Shown here piece by piece: positions 1 to 9,700 of a stretch of DNA of 64,000 nt (the first letter of the stretch is position 1; each line of letters begins with the position of its first letter). The translations under genes were made by a program, and so were the position numbers. Origin of the DNA: Rhea pennata (Eukaryota; Chordata; Aves; Rheiformes; Rheidae); contig NC_084665.1 in NCBI RefSeq assembly GCF_028389875.1, positions 126,953,602 to 127,017,601 of the forward strand, given 5' to 3'. A model generated the notes under the pieces. The model was not told the origin of the DNA, searched no databases, and saw only the letters and a program-made list of their open reading frames with translations.

Positions 1-46
1 CGGGGGGAGGGAGGGTCCGGGCCAGCTCAGCTCCTTCTGTACGGGC

Positions 47-78
<32 letters not shown>

Positions 79-140
79 GAAAAAAAGAAAAAGAAGAAGA
101 AAAAGAAAAAAGAGGGGGAAAAAAGGGGAGGGGAAAACAG
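47..140. repeat. A26 run and purine tract
   Basis: A run of 26 A (47-72) is followed by an almost pure A/G stretch to about 140, just upstream of SOX7. On the other strand it is a long polypyrimidine tract. It is a simple repeat and carries no believable coding. The Lys/Phe-rich reading frames across it are products of low complexity. Confidence 0.85.
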
Positions 141-304
141 GAGGGGGCCGGCTCTGGGGGTGTCGCCCCCCCCTTCCCTCGCCTCGCCGGGGCTGCGGGG
201 CGGGGAGAAGTTTTCTCTGCCCCGCGCCGCCCCGGCCGGGGCTCCGGAGTTTGCGAACAAGGAGGAGCAGCGAGCGCCGCGGGTGTCATTGGAGGAGTTG
301 GGGC

Positions 305-359
305 TTTTTTTTTGTTGTTGTTGTTGTTGTTGTTGGGTTTTTTTTTTTTTTTTTTTTTT
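305..359. repeat. T9-(TTG)n-T22 tract in SOX7 promoter
   Basis: A T9 run leads into about seven TTG units and then a run of 22 T, ending only about a dozen bases before the TATA-like box. Such T-rich tracts tend to exclude nucleosomes. Any role in this promoter is inference. The homopolymer lengths may also be sequencing-dependent. Confidence 0.8.
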
Positions 360-370
360 CCCCCGCGGAG

Positions 371-381
371 CTCATAAATAC
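371..381 (+). promoter_or_regulatory. SOX7: TATA-like box of SOX7
   Basis: A CATAAATAC element lies in otherwise very GC-rich DNA, about 165 bases before the SOX7 start codon. With the usual 25-30 base spacing, transcription would start near 400-410 and leave a short GC-rich 5'UTR. The surrounding region (about 130-800) is CpG-island-like. No transcription start can be proven from sequence alone. Confidence 0.5.
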
Positions 382-427
382 GGCGCGGCCGGGCGGCAGC
401 CGCCGACTGTGCGGGCACCCGCCGAGG

Positions 428-477
428 GCAGCGCAGCGCAGCGCAGCGCAGCGCAGCGCAGCGCAGCGCAGCGCAGC
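428..477 (+). repeat. (GCGCA)n pentamer repeat, SOX7 5'UTR
   Basis: Nine perfect GCGCA units (431-475) plus partial units on both sides lie between the TATA-like element and the start codon. They are followed by a CCGGG/CCGCG-rich stretch to 535. The repeat would be transcribed as part of the 5'UTR, where length changes could alter RNA structure. That effect is inference. Confidence 0.85.
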
Positions 478-542
478 GGGCAGAGCCGCGCCGGGCCGGG
501 CCGGGCCGCGCCGGGCCGGGCCGCGGGCAGCGGCGCCGGGCC

Positions 543-768
543 ATGGCCGCGCTGCTGGGCACCTACCCCTGGCCGGAGCGGCTGGAGGGGGCGGCCGAGG
601 GGCTGCCGCCGGGGCCGCCCCCCCGCGGGCCGCCGGCGGAGAAGGGCGCCGCCGAGAGCCGCATCCGCCGGCCCATGAACGCCTTCATGGTGTGGGCGAA
701 GGACGAGAGGAAGCGCCTGGCCGTGCAAAACCCCGACCTGCACAACGCGGAGCTCAGCAAGATGCTCG
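543..768 (+). CDS. SOX7: SOX7 coding exon 1
   Basis: This exon encodes residues 1-75 and the first base of the glycine 76 codon. The context around the ATG (GGGCCATGG) is a good Kozak match. The exon holds the first half of the HMG box, up to ELSKML. The donor reads CTCG|GTGAGG. Confidence 0.95.
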
Positions 769-3339
769 GTGAGGAGCGGCGAGGGAGGAAAGGGGGAGTT
801 ATGTGGGGAGGGGGAAGGAGGGTGGGGGCGGGGGAAGCATCCCGCAGGTGGGCACCCGTGCACCCAGCGGGCCACCCCGCGGGGTGCGAAGGTTGCCCGG
901 CTCCCGCACCTCCCAGGTGCGTGCACCCTGCTTGCAACGCTGCGGGGTGCAAAGCTTGCCCCGGGTCAGATACCCGTGGCACCCCGTGGGGTGCAGAGCC
1001 TGCCTGGCTCCCACACCATGCACCCACCTGGCCACCCTACAGGGTGCAACCCCTGCCCAGGCTTGGTATCCCATGGGTGGGCCGCCGTGCACCCACCCGG
1101 CCACCCTGCACACTGCAAACCTCGCCCTGGACTGCCCCTTAGGTTGCAAAACTTGCCTGGCTCCGTGCACCCACCCGGCCACCCCACAAGGTGCAGCCCC
1201 TGTCTGGGTCCAGCACCCCAGAGGTGGGCACCCATGCACCCATGGGCCACCCCTCAGGGTGCAAAGCCTGCCCTGATCTGACACCCGGAGGGTACAGGCA
1301 CACCTGCGCCCACCCAGCCACCCTGCAGGCTGCCACCCCAGCCGGGCTGCAGGCCCTGGATGAAGTGCACCCTTGCAGGCACCCTGCCACCCCTTGGGTT
1401 TGCAAACCCTGCTGGATGTCCAGCACCCTGGGGCAGACACTGTGCACCCATCCGACCTCCTCTGAGTTCCCAGTGTCTGGGAGCCCCAGGGAGCAGTGCG
1501 AGGAGGGACCCACACATTTGCTTGGCTTCTCTTTGCTGACCCACTTCTCCTCAAAACTCACCAGCCCACCCCAGTATCACCTGGCCAAGCAGGAGGTGTT
1601 TCTGCTGCTTCTCTTCAGGAGTCACAATCCATTTTTAGGACAGGCCTGTTCCCTACCCTTCATCCACTCCTCCCCACTTCTCCCCCTTCCCAATTTCTTA
1701 TATGAGACCGAGGGAAAACAGAGAAAAAACAGCCCAAAGAGCTTGAGAAAGAGCATCCTGCATTGCAACACAGCTTCACTGTCCACTCTCTTGCCCAAAG
1801 TTTGTGTTTTCCCGGACAGTTTTGTGGTGTTTTCTTTAGTGGTTTGGGTTTTCCATGCAGAATCTCTGCTTGTTAGTGTTATTTTTGCAGTCTCTTTGGC
1901 GATGGGAGGGCACCAAAGGCATTGCTCCGTATCCTCCTAACCTCCCCCCCCCACTTCTGCCCTGGGAAACAGCCTGGGATAACCTCGCTGCGGGATACAA
2001 ACACTCCCAGCGCCGCTCGTCTGTGGGGCCGTTACGTGTGTTGGGCGCATCTTGTGTGTTCGGTTTTTGGAGTTTTTTGGAGAGTGGCATTGCTTTGCCC
2101 TGGTACCTCGGAGCAGTGTAGCACCGTGGTGGCAGGGCTCAGCTGTGTCCCAACCTCTTTTGGAGACTTGGAGGTGGGAGGGGGGTGTTAGGTGGACCTA
2201 CCGTGGCATGGAGACCTGGCCTTCACGCTTCAATCCTCCCCTTCTTTGCCATCCCGGCGCCGTCTCGTTCTCCTGCCGGGTTTGCACGCTCCGTGTCCTC
2301 CACGTGAGGCCAACAGGAGGCCCCGTTCCAGCCATGGGACATCTCCTCGGCTCTCAGCTACGTGTCCCGGCAGGCAGCCCCCTTCCTCCCGCCGCCACCA
2401 CCGCTGCCGCAGGCACTAAGGGGAGTTTCCTTCTCCGTTGCAGGCAAATCCTGGAAGGCGCTGAGCCTCGCGCAGAAGCGGCCTTACGTGGAGGAGGCCG
2501 AACGGCTGCGGGTGAAGCACATGCAAGATTACCCCAACTACAAATACCGACCCCGGCGGAAGAAGCAGGTCAAGCGGATCTGTAAACGGGTGGACCCGGG
2601 TTTTTTGCTGGGCAGCCTGGCGCGGGACCAGAACGCCGTGCCGGAGAAGCGGCCCTGCGGCAGGGCGGCGGGCGAGAAAGAGGGGCCGAGCGAGTACCCG
2701 CCTCGCCCGGGGCTGCCGCCTGCCCGGGGATACCGGGAGGCCCCGGCGGGTGCTGGAGGTGGCAGCAACACCAGTGTGGACACCTACCCCTATGGGCTGC
2801 CCACCCCGCCGGAGATGTCTCCTTTGGACGCCATAGACCCCGAGCAGAGCTTCTTCTCCTCGCCCTGCCCCGAGGACCATCACCGCTCCCACCTGGCCGG
2901 AGCCACCTTCTCCCCGGAGTACGGGGCCGCTTCGCTCCCGTGCAACCACCACACTCTTGGCCCGTGCATGATCTCTCCGGCCTCCGGCTGCCCTCCCCTC
3001 CCTCCTCCTCCTCCCAGCTACTATGCGCCTGCTTTCCACCCCGTCCACCCCCAAAACCTCCATGCCCACCTGGGCCAGCTCTCGCCGCCGCCCGAGCACC
3101 ACGGCTTCGACAGCCTGGACCAGCTGAGCCAAGCGGAGCTCCTGGGTGAGATGGACCGCGACGAGTTCGACCAGTATCTCAACACCCCCGGGCACGCTGA
3201 GCACGGCGGCGCCCTGCTCAACGGACACGCGCCGGCGGCCCTGGCGCCGGCCGGTGGCTCCCACGCCTCCGAGACCAGCCTCATCTCCGTCCTGGCGGAC
3301 GCCACGGCCACCTACTACAATAACTACAGCGTCTCCTAG
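543..3339 (+). CDS. SOX7: SOX7, SoxF-group HMG-box transcription factor
   Basis: The coding sequence joins 543-768 to 2444-3339 (GT donor at 769, CAG acceptor at 2441-2443; a glycine codon is split after its first base) and gives 373 aa, close to human SOX7 (388 aa). The N-terminus starts [12 protein letters not shown]. Residues about 41-110 are the HMG box ([19 protein letters not shown], then the SoxF-type [13 protein letters not shown] and a basic [10 protein letters not shown] tail), which bends DNA at AACAAT-like sites in the nucleus. The C-terminal transactivation region carries [10 protein letters not shown] (about 313-322), the SoxF beta-catenin-binding motif. The protein ends [19 protein letters not shown], which is diagnostic of SOX7 and not of SOX17 or SOX18. 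SoxF proteins act in endothelial, cardiac and endoderm development. The intron sits inside the HMG box, the conserved SoxF position. The reading frame is intact. The neighbouring C8orf74 and RP1L1 support the SOX7 identity. Confidence 0.96.
845..1455. repeat. Degenerate GC-rich minisatellite in SOX7 intron
   Basis: About nine or ten diverged copies of a unit built on GTGCACCCACCCGGCCACCC followed by GGGTGCAAAGCCTGCC. Core GTGCACCC-like words start near 858, 921, 976, 1017, 1087, 1165, 1235, 1304, 1366 and 1442. The spacing is irregular, roughly 40-78 bases. Stop codons are rare in the repeat, so long open frames arise on both strands (up to about 250 codons). These are repeat products, not genes. 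Confidence 0.8.
2444..3339 (+). CDS. SOX7: SOX7 coding exon 2 (terminal)
   Basis: The acceptor is a pyrimidine-rich TTCCTTCTCCGTTGCAG, and the exon resumes the HMG box at [15 protein letters not shown]. It then encodes the proline/serine-rich activation region, including the [16 protein letters not shown] block shared by SOX7 orthologues and a run of prolines near residue 262. The stop is TAG at 3337-3339. Confidence 0.95.
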
Positions 3340-3554
3340 GCCGGCGGGCCGGCGGGAAGACCCGGCAGTATTACGAGGGACAACCCCCCGGGGGGTAGGG
3401 GGGGAGGGAGGACATCGCCCACCCGCGAGGGGCCGCGGGGGGTCTCCGGGCCGCCGCGACGCTCTGCCGTCGGGGCGAGGGAGAGGGACCCGCTCGCCGT
3501 CGACTTCCCCCGCCGGGAACCGAGCGGGAAGCGGCGGACGGGGCGGACGGGGTT

Positions 3555-3571
3555 GGGGGGGGGGGGGGGGG
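3555..3571 (+). repeat. G17 homopolymer in SOX7 3'UTR
   Basis: Seventeen consecutive G on the transcribed-sense strand lie 216 bases after the SOX7 stop, inside GGGCGGACGGGG-type sequence. A run of this kind can form G-quadruplexes in RNA. Its length is hard to sequence reliably. Confidence 0.85.
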
Positions 3572-3839
3572 CCGGTGCGGGGACGAGCGAGTCTCGCCCG
3601 GCGCGCTAAAAAATAAATAAATAACTAGAGACAAGGCACCGCCGCGAGCTTCAGTCCGTGTCTCGGCCTCCCCCCCACCTCCCTCCCCAGCTGGGAAAAT
3701 TTATCGGGATGAGCACTTTGGAAAAGAGGCGATAATGTAGCAGGCGCGTTTCTTCTCAAACACCGTCTGAAGGCGAACACTTGCTGTTCAGCGACGCGGG
3801 GCCCAACGCCCCCTCTAACTTCGGCCTATTATCACGTGT

Positions 3840-3845
3840 AATAAA
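3840..3845 (+). terminator. SOX7: Poly(A) signal of SOX7 (proximal candidate)
   Basis: AATAAA lies 501 bases after the stop codon, within TGTAATAAAGCTGTAC. It is one of four canonical hexamers in the 3'UTR. Use of this particular site is not provable here. Confidence 0.45.
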
Positions 3846-4369
3846 GCTGTACATTGATTTATACGTTCCATTATTTTTCCCCCGCGGATTTTGTATTGCT
3901 AGAGTTCCCTTTCTTTTCATAAAGACGAAGCTTTATTTTAAATCAGTTATATGACATGATTAATCTTAGTGTTTACTCTATGGCACTTGGTAATGATTAG
4001 TTAGCAGCGTGGCTATGATTTTTTTTTTTCCCCTGGTTTCAGTCCTGAATGTGTATTAATAATAATTGTAAATAATACTTAAAAAAGAAAAAAAAAGAAA
4101 AACCCACAACTTCACAGGTTTTAAGCTAATACAGTCTATCTTTTTGTGTGTGTGACTCTATGCATTTTGAATGAGTGTGGATACGAGTTTCCATAAAATA
4201 TTTAATTTAAATAAATGTGTTTTTATACAATGATTGTTTTATGATTTTAAATTGCTGTAGCTATTGACAAAGTTTTCAAAGGAGAAACATTTCTTGTGCG
4301 AGTGCTATTTTTTTATTTTTTTTGTTGGTGTTTTCAGCCAAACTTTTCTACTTCCTTTTTTTTTTTTTT

Positions 4370-4375
4370 AATAAA
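4370..4375 (+). terminator. SOX7: Poly(A) signal of SOX7 (distal candidate)
   Basis: AATAAA follows a T run and is followed within 20-40 bases by GT- and T-rich sequence (ATCTGTGGTTATC...), the usual downstream element. AT-richness falls beyond about 4400. Confidence 0.5.
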
Positions 4376-6397
4376 AAAAGATCTGTGGTTATCTTTACAA
4401 ATTGTGGACTGTTTTCTAATGAGCTGGCTTAAGGTGTGAGCTGAGCATACCTTTACTTTTCACGGCGCGTCTGAGGGGTAGCAAATCACTTCAATGGGCT
4501 GGGCCCTGCTTCCGTCATCTCGTCACGGGGCTTTTTAAAGCTGGATGCTATGTAGATGTGCACCATGAGGTTAATATGGGATTTGCCTTTAGTGTGCCCA
4601 CGGACACAAATGATATTGCTTGTTTTGTGGAGAGAGTGCCAGTCTCTGGAGCATGATTTTTTTTTTTTTTTAACTCACTAGTTAGGGCTGTGTGCCATGG
4701 TACGTGCTGGTGCCCCTTTTAAGATCGCTTTGCGGTGCCAGGACCGCATGAAGGGTCCTTGCTGCAAATGCAAGTCAAGGCTGTGTGTCTTGAGAAAAGT
4801 GAAATTCAGGAGCTGGGAGGCTGGCGGTCCGGAGAGCGAGTGGATGCTAGCTGGTGCCTTCAGGCAGAGCTAGCAAAGAGCTGCACGGGTAGAGCTGGCC
4901 TCCTAAATACTGGGAGAAAAGCTTCTTGTGGTCCTTCTTGTGGACCAACTTCACAACCTGATGTTATCAGATGGTAGATTTAGTTTTGTCCCTGCAGTCC
5001 TTGAGGCTGAGCCATTGACCCACAAGCAACTGCAAAGGCTGTATCCTCCCAGCCAACTTGGCCTGGAAAAAGTCGAGGAGTGAGCTTCCTAAGGCACCTT
5101 GTGATGAGTGTCTGAGTGCATTGGCTGGAAGGGGGCTCTGCAGGTTACCCAACCCAACCATACTGTCCACCCAAAGGTCTGGGTTACCTCCACAGAAAAG
5201 AAATCACTTATTTCTGACTCCAGGAGCCTGTGGTCACCAAACATGGGAAGCAGGTGACTATACGGGGAGTCATGGACACAGGCACCGGTCCTGTGCTCTT
5301 GCCCCTTCCCGTGGAGCTAGCCCTCCCAGAACTCGCACCACCTCCTTCGCTGACTGTCCGTCAGTCAGACACCCAAATCCACACTTAGCCATGTGCAGCT
5401 GGGATCCCTCTGTAGGTCCTGCTGTTAAACGGGTGCGTCTGTGTTTCCCAGACTGTGATGGCCCTTGCACCTGCATGGTGTCAGACCAGCACCACTGCCT
5501 GGGACTGGAGCCAGGGGCGCAATGTTTGGCTCTGCTGCAGAGGTGGACTCATTTTACATCTTGATGTTAAGCAGCTCACACAGGAACATGCAGGTGTAGG
5601 ACTGGAGAAATCCTGCTGTTCCCGACTGTTGCTCCATCCACAGGTCTTGGTGGTGTCCCGGAGCCAAGGGATGCTCACAGCACCTGAGCCACTGCACGAG
5701 GGTGTCTCCTCTGCCACTGGGGATTTTTAAAAGCTGTTTAATAGCCAAGGAGCTATGCATCCAGATCTAAAGCAACAGAGATCCTGATGGCTGTGATGGA
5801 CAGGGCTGGTTGCAGCTCATTGCTAGAGGAGCCCGTGTGGAGAATGAGAGCTCCTCAGCTGCTACTGCATGAAGGCCGTGCAGGGACACACCAGGGAATC
5901 TCCTGGCAGCTGAGAGCACAGCAAAAAGCCTTTAAATTGCCCTAGGGAGGAGGAAGAGAGCTCATCTACCAGTGCCCCCCCGACAAGGGCAGCGCAGTGC
6001 TGGAGTCTGGCTATCGCATTTGCAGCCTCCTACGGGATCTTCCTGCCCCAGCGCTGGCTGCAACTGCTCTCAGCAGCAGCCCAGCTCAGCCTGGGGGATT
6101 GCAACAGCCCATAGCTATGATATGGAGGTTCCCATGAAGCTGGGGAACAGACATGCCAAAGTCCCTGTGCAACTTGCACCCCGGGGCACGCCACATGTGC
6201 AGGGAAGACAAGTAGAAGTCTGGAGTCTAGTTTCCCAGGGAAAAGGGTTTTTATGTGCAGCCCACTCTCAGAGCATCCTGCTGGTGTCAGAAAGCTCCAG
6301 AGCCACATTGCATGCCAGGCACCAGCTCGCCGCCCCCCCCCTTCCTCCCTGCAACCCCGTGTGACTCCTGAGAGGGGGATCTGTCCCCACTTGTCCA

Positions 6398-6565
6398 GAC
6401 CGGAGCCACGGGAGGTGAGGCGAGAACGTGTCACCCCGCGCTCGGCACGGCAGCAACGGCTGCACGCCCCGACCGGGAGCCGGGGCCCCGCAGGGCGTTC
6501 GGAGCCGAAGCCAAGGCGAGGTGCGGCTCCCTGGGAGCCAGGACTCGCCAGCCGGATCCGGCAAC
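6398..6565. promoter_or_regulatory. Isolated small CpG island
   Basis: Roughly 22 CpG dinucleotides fall in about 170 bases, in a region that is otherwise CpG-poor and about 3 kb past the SOX7 coding end. Unmethylated islands like this usually mark a promoter or enhancer. No open reading frame with believable protein starts here, so a non-coding RNA promoter or a SOX7 enhancer is the likeliest reading. This is inference from composition only. Confidence 0.4.
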
Positions 6566-6719
6566 ACACCCAGTGTCGGGAGCAGTCGGGTCCCGCCTCC
6601 CCACGGCTGGTGGGACACTGGGAGCAGAGCTGAGATTTGGCAGTGGAGCCTGCCACCCCTTCTCTGGCACACTGGCCAACGCAACAGCGTGGACTTCTCC
6701 CCAGCTTGGTACAAGTCAG

Positions 6720-6780
6720 AATAATATATATACATATATAATATATAAAATTTATTTATTTATTTACTTATTTATTTAAT
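6720..6780. repeat. AT-rich simple repeat (TA and TTTA units)
   Basis: A TATATA stretch passes into TTTA tetramer units (TTTATTTATTTATTTAC...). It is a plain microsatellite with no associated feature. Confidence 0.85.
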
Positions 6781-9700
6781 CCAATGCTTTAGGAGCAGCA
6801 TGAGAAGGGCAAACTCAAAGGGCATCCCGAAAGTACTCTCCACGCAGGGATGGTAGCGGGGTGAGCAGGACGGTGTCTGTGCCCTGCCTTGCCCACCGGA
6901 CCCCAGCTGAGCAGGGAGCTGGGAAGAGAAATATTGTTGTCAAAATCATAGTAAGTGTCCAGCAGAGGTGGGAAGGAGCATTTCATTTTTTTATTTATTT
7001 TTTTTTTCTTGGAAATCAGCTGTCCTCTATCAGAGAGCTGGTAACCATGATAGTTTATTGGCACGGGGACGTCTCTGGCTGCAGTGGGGCTCATGCGGTG
7101 TCAGTCCTGGGAGCACTTTCCCCTTAGTTCCCCAAAACCACGAGCCCAAGGTGGTATCTGCACAGGCTGGAGAGTCCTGTGGTTTGTGGGCTGTGCTCTC
7201 CAGGACAGGCTGGGAACCAGCAGGAAAATCACAGCAGACCAAACTAGGGCTGCAGGATGAGCTGAAATGATCTCGAGCTGTGGTCAGGCTCCTGCCAGAT
7301 TCGGGCTAAGGCCAGGACTTCTCTGGGCCAAGAGGTGGCCAGGAGTCAAGCCCTCCATCCCCCTGCATCTGGCCTGTCCCGGCCCCAGCCCTGGCCCCAC
7401 AGGGCTGGCGCAGAGCCCAGGTCGCGGCGCTGGCCGTCAGGAGCTGGGATGAGGTCACCTTCCCGGATAGCGCTGTGGTCCGGGCCAGCCGGGCGCTGCT
7501 GCGTGTTGTCATGCATTAGCCCTCCTGGGATGGGTGATTTCCTTTGAGTCCAAGGAGCAGGTGGTGCCTCTTCGCCGTCAGCACTGAGCCCCGGAGGCAG
7601 CGAAGCCAAAATTTTGTTCTAACGCCTGATGGGAACGGTTTGTCCACAAGGGCCTCTTCACCCCAACATCTGGCCCCATATTGCCCTGGCAGTGAGATGG
7701 CGGGGGGGAGGGGGAAATCCTGGGAGGAGGTGGTTTAACCAGGGATTTGCCTGTTGCAGAGAGCAACATTGGATGTAGCAAGAGCAAGGACCATGCACTA
7801 GGGCCAGTGCTTGGTGCCAGCTCGTTTGCCGACAGGATGGGCACTTCCAAGGGCACGCTCTCGGGACATGGGGGGCTGGCAGAGCCGCCGGCAAGGGAAA
7901 CAGTGTCCCTATCCCTTGCCAGGACAGAGAGAGAGGGTCCAGGCTGGTGGGAAAGCTGTGAGAGAGCCTGCTTGGTTCAGAGGTTGGGACATGAGCTGTC
8001 TTTCAGCCAGTGTTTCTGCAGCCCCAGCATGACGGCTCTTTATCCCGTGGGAGGACTCGAGATGCTGCTGCTAATTTGGTTCAAACCAGGAGACAAATAC
8101 CCAGGAAGCAAAACGGTGGCAGGAAAGGGGGTGAAGAGACGAATCGGTGACAGAACCCAGAAGGGCCCCCAAATGCTCTCAACTTCCCCCAAACTCCCTT
8201 TTGCCCCTGACAGTGACCTTCTGCTCATGCGTGTGCACCTTCTCCCTTGGTCTCTCCTTGCCTCCTCCCGCTCCCACACCCCACTGCACTCCGTGGGGAG
8301 CTACGTCTGTTCCCGTTGGCAAGTGCTTTCCTCAGTGCTTGGAGGGCAGGATCAGGCCCTCCCTCCTGGCCCTCCAGAGGAGGGAATGAGACAAGCTGCT
8401 GAGTGGTTTCCTGCCCTGCACTGCCAATGGGAGCCGCTTCTGGTGTCGGGAGCAGGGGAGGATGTATCCGGAGCTGAGTGTTTCCTGGCAGATAAGGCCA
8501 GCCCCTCCTGCCGGATGTTATGAGTCCAGGTCCTACCTCCACGTTTCAAGTAAAGGGGCCGAGGAAAGGCCTGGCTGTTTATGTCAAGGAAAAATAACTT
8601 CTCCCCTCAAACAATCCTATGGCTCCCCCAGGGCTTCGTGCAAGAGAATAAACACGGGGAATGGGAAAACAGGGGCAAAGGCACAGGGTGTTGCAGGAGA
8701 AGGTCTTAACCACCAGGTAGGAGGTCTGTGGGCAGACTGGGGTGCTTCTCCCTCCCTTTCAGGGCCAGGATGGGAAGGTGCCAAGGTAAAGGCAGAAGGA
8801 GCTGGTGGAATGAGCCCAGAGCTGTTGCAGGCTTGGTTCTGCACTCTCAGGATCAACGTCAATCTGAAGTCGCTGCACTGTCAGTCCGCTTGGCCAGTCC
8901 CAGAGGGTCACTTGCCCCTGCCCCACTGGTATCCACCTGGATGAAGGTCAGCCTCCAGTAATGAGCTGTTACCCTGAGGACCACAGACCGGGAACTACTC
9001 TGTCTTCGCAAGCCATGGACCCTGAGCTGAGTTGAATCTCCAAGGTCTCTCACTCAAGGGGTTTTCAGAACCAGGAGGTGACCCCATCACAGAGACAGTG
9101 CCCAAGGCAATGCTTCTGCAGGGAAGAGGGAGAAATTCTGACCTGCCAGTGTCACTGAGAGTTTTGTTTTAGGCATCAGAGGAGAAAAATCTAACAATAG
9201 AGAAGATCTGAGAATTCCCTGTCCAGGATGGGTTGCAAGAGCAAAGTCCCTCAGGGGCCTCCCCACCACTGTTTACTTCTATTTCAACGCAAGAAGGACA
9301 GCTGGGGGTCAGCTGCTCCAGCTGCTCTCCCTGTGGGAGAGAGAGAGGAGTCAAAGAGACTCTGAAAATAAAGACGGGGAGGGGAAAAGCCCTTCCCTTC
9401 CTCCTCCTCAGAAGCCTGGGAATCCAGCATGCCCCAGCACCACTGCGGGGTGGGAAGAGGGACCTGCTGATGTGAAGGGCACCAGAGGAGCCATGCTGCT
9501 TTTGCATGCAGGGAGTGCTTAGAATTACAAAGGACCATGCTAGAGACCTGACCTGTGCCCTCCCACCAGCTCTCCCACCTCCTTTGCACTCTCTTCTACT
9601 CGCACCCCAAAGCCTCCCCCATCTCCCCAGCCAGCCAGGACACTTCCAGGCTCCCTAGACCCAAGATGCTACTCTTTGCCTTTGATTTCCAGGAGCTCCT

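Larger units (their letters stand above)
3340..4395 (+). other. SOX7: SOX7 3'UTR
   Basis: The stretch after the stop is GC-rich to about 3600 and then abruptly AT-rich with many T runs, typical of a vertebrate 3'UTR. AATAAA signals occur at 3612, 3840, 4210 and 4370. The last is followed by GT-rich sequence and is a plausible distal cleavage site near 4390. The exact 3' end is inferred, not shown. Confidence 0.6.

Noticed and set aside
799-1940. Long open frames on both strands (up to about 250 codons) in the SOX7 intron
   Set aside because: They are products of the GC-rich minisatellite. They show Cys/His/Gly/Pro-rich periodic text in several frames at once and no domain.
2416-3264. 282-codon minus-strand frame over SOX7 exon 2
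   Set aside because: It is a shadow of a GC-rich coding exon on the opposite strand, with no recognisable protein.
543-3339. SOX17 as the identity of the HMG-box gene
   Set aside because: The HMG box is shared by all SoxF proteins, but the C-terminus ([19 protein letters not shown]), the [16 protein letters not shown] block and the C8orf74/RP1L1 neighbours fit SOX7.
7747-8523. 258-codon plus-strand frame in the intergenic region
   Set aside because: It has no domain or conserved motif and several other frames are open over the same moderately GC-rich DNA. I cannot support it as a gene, though it is the longest unexplained frame there.
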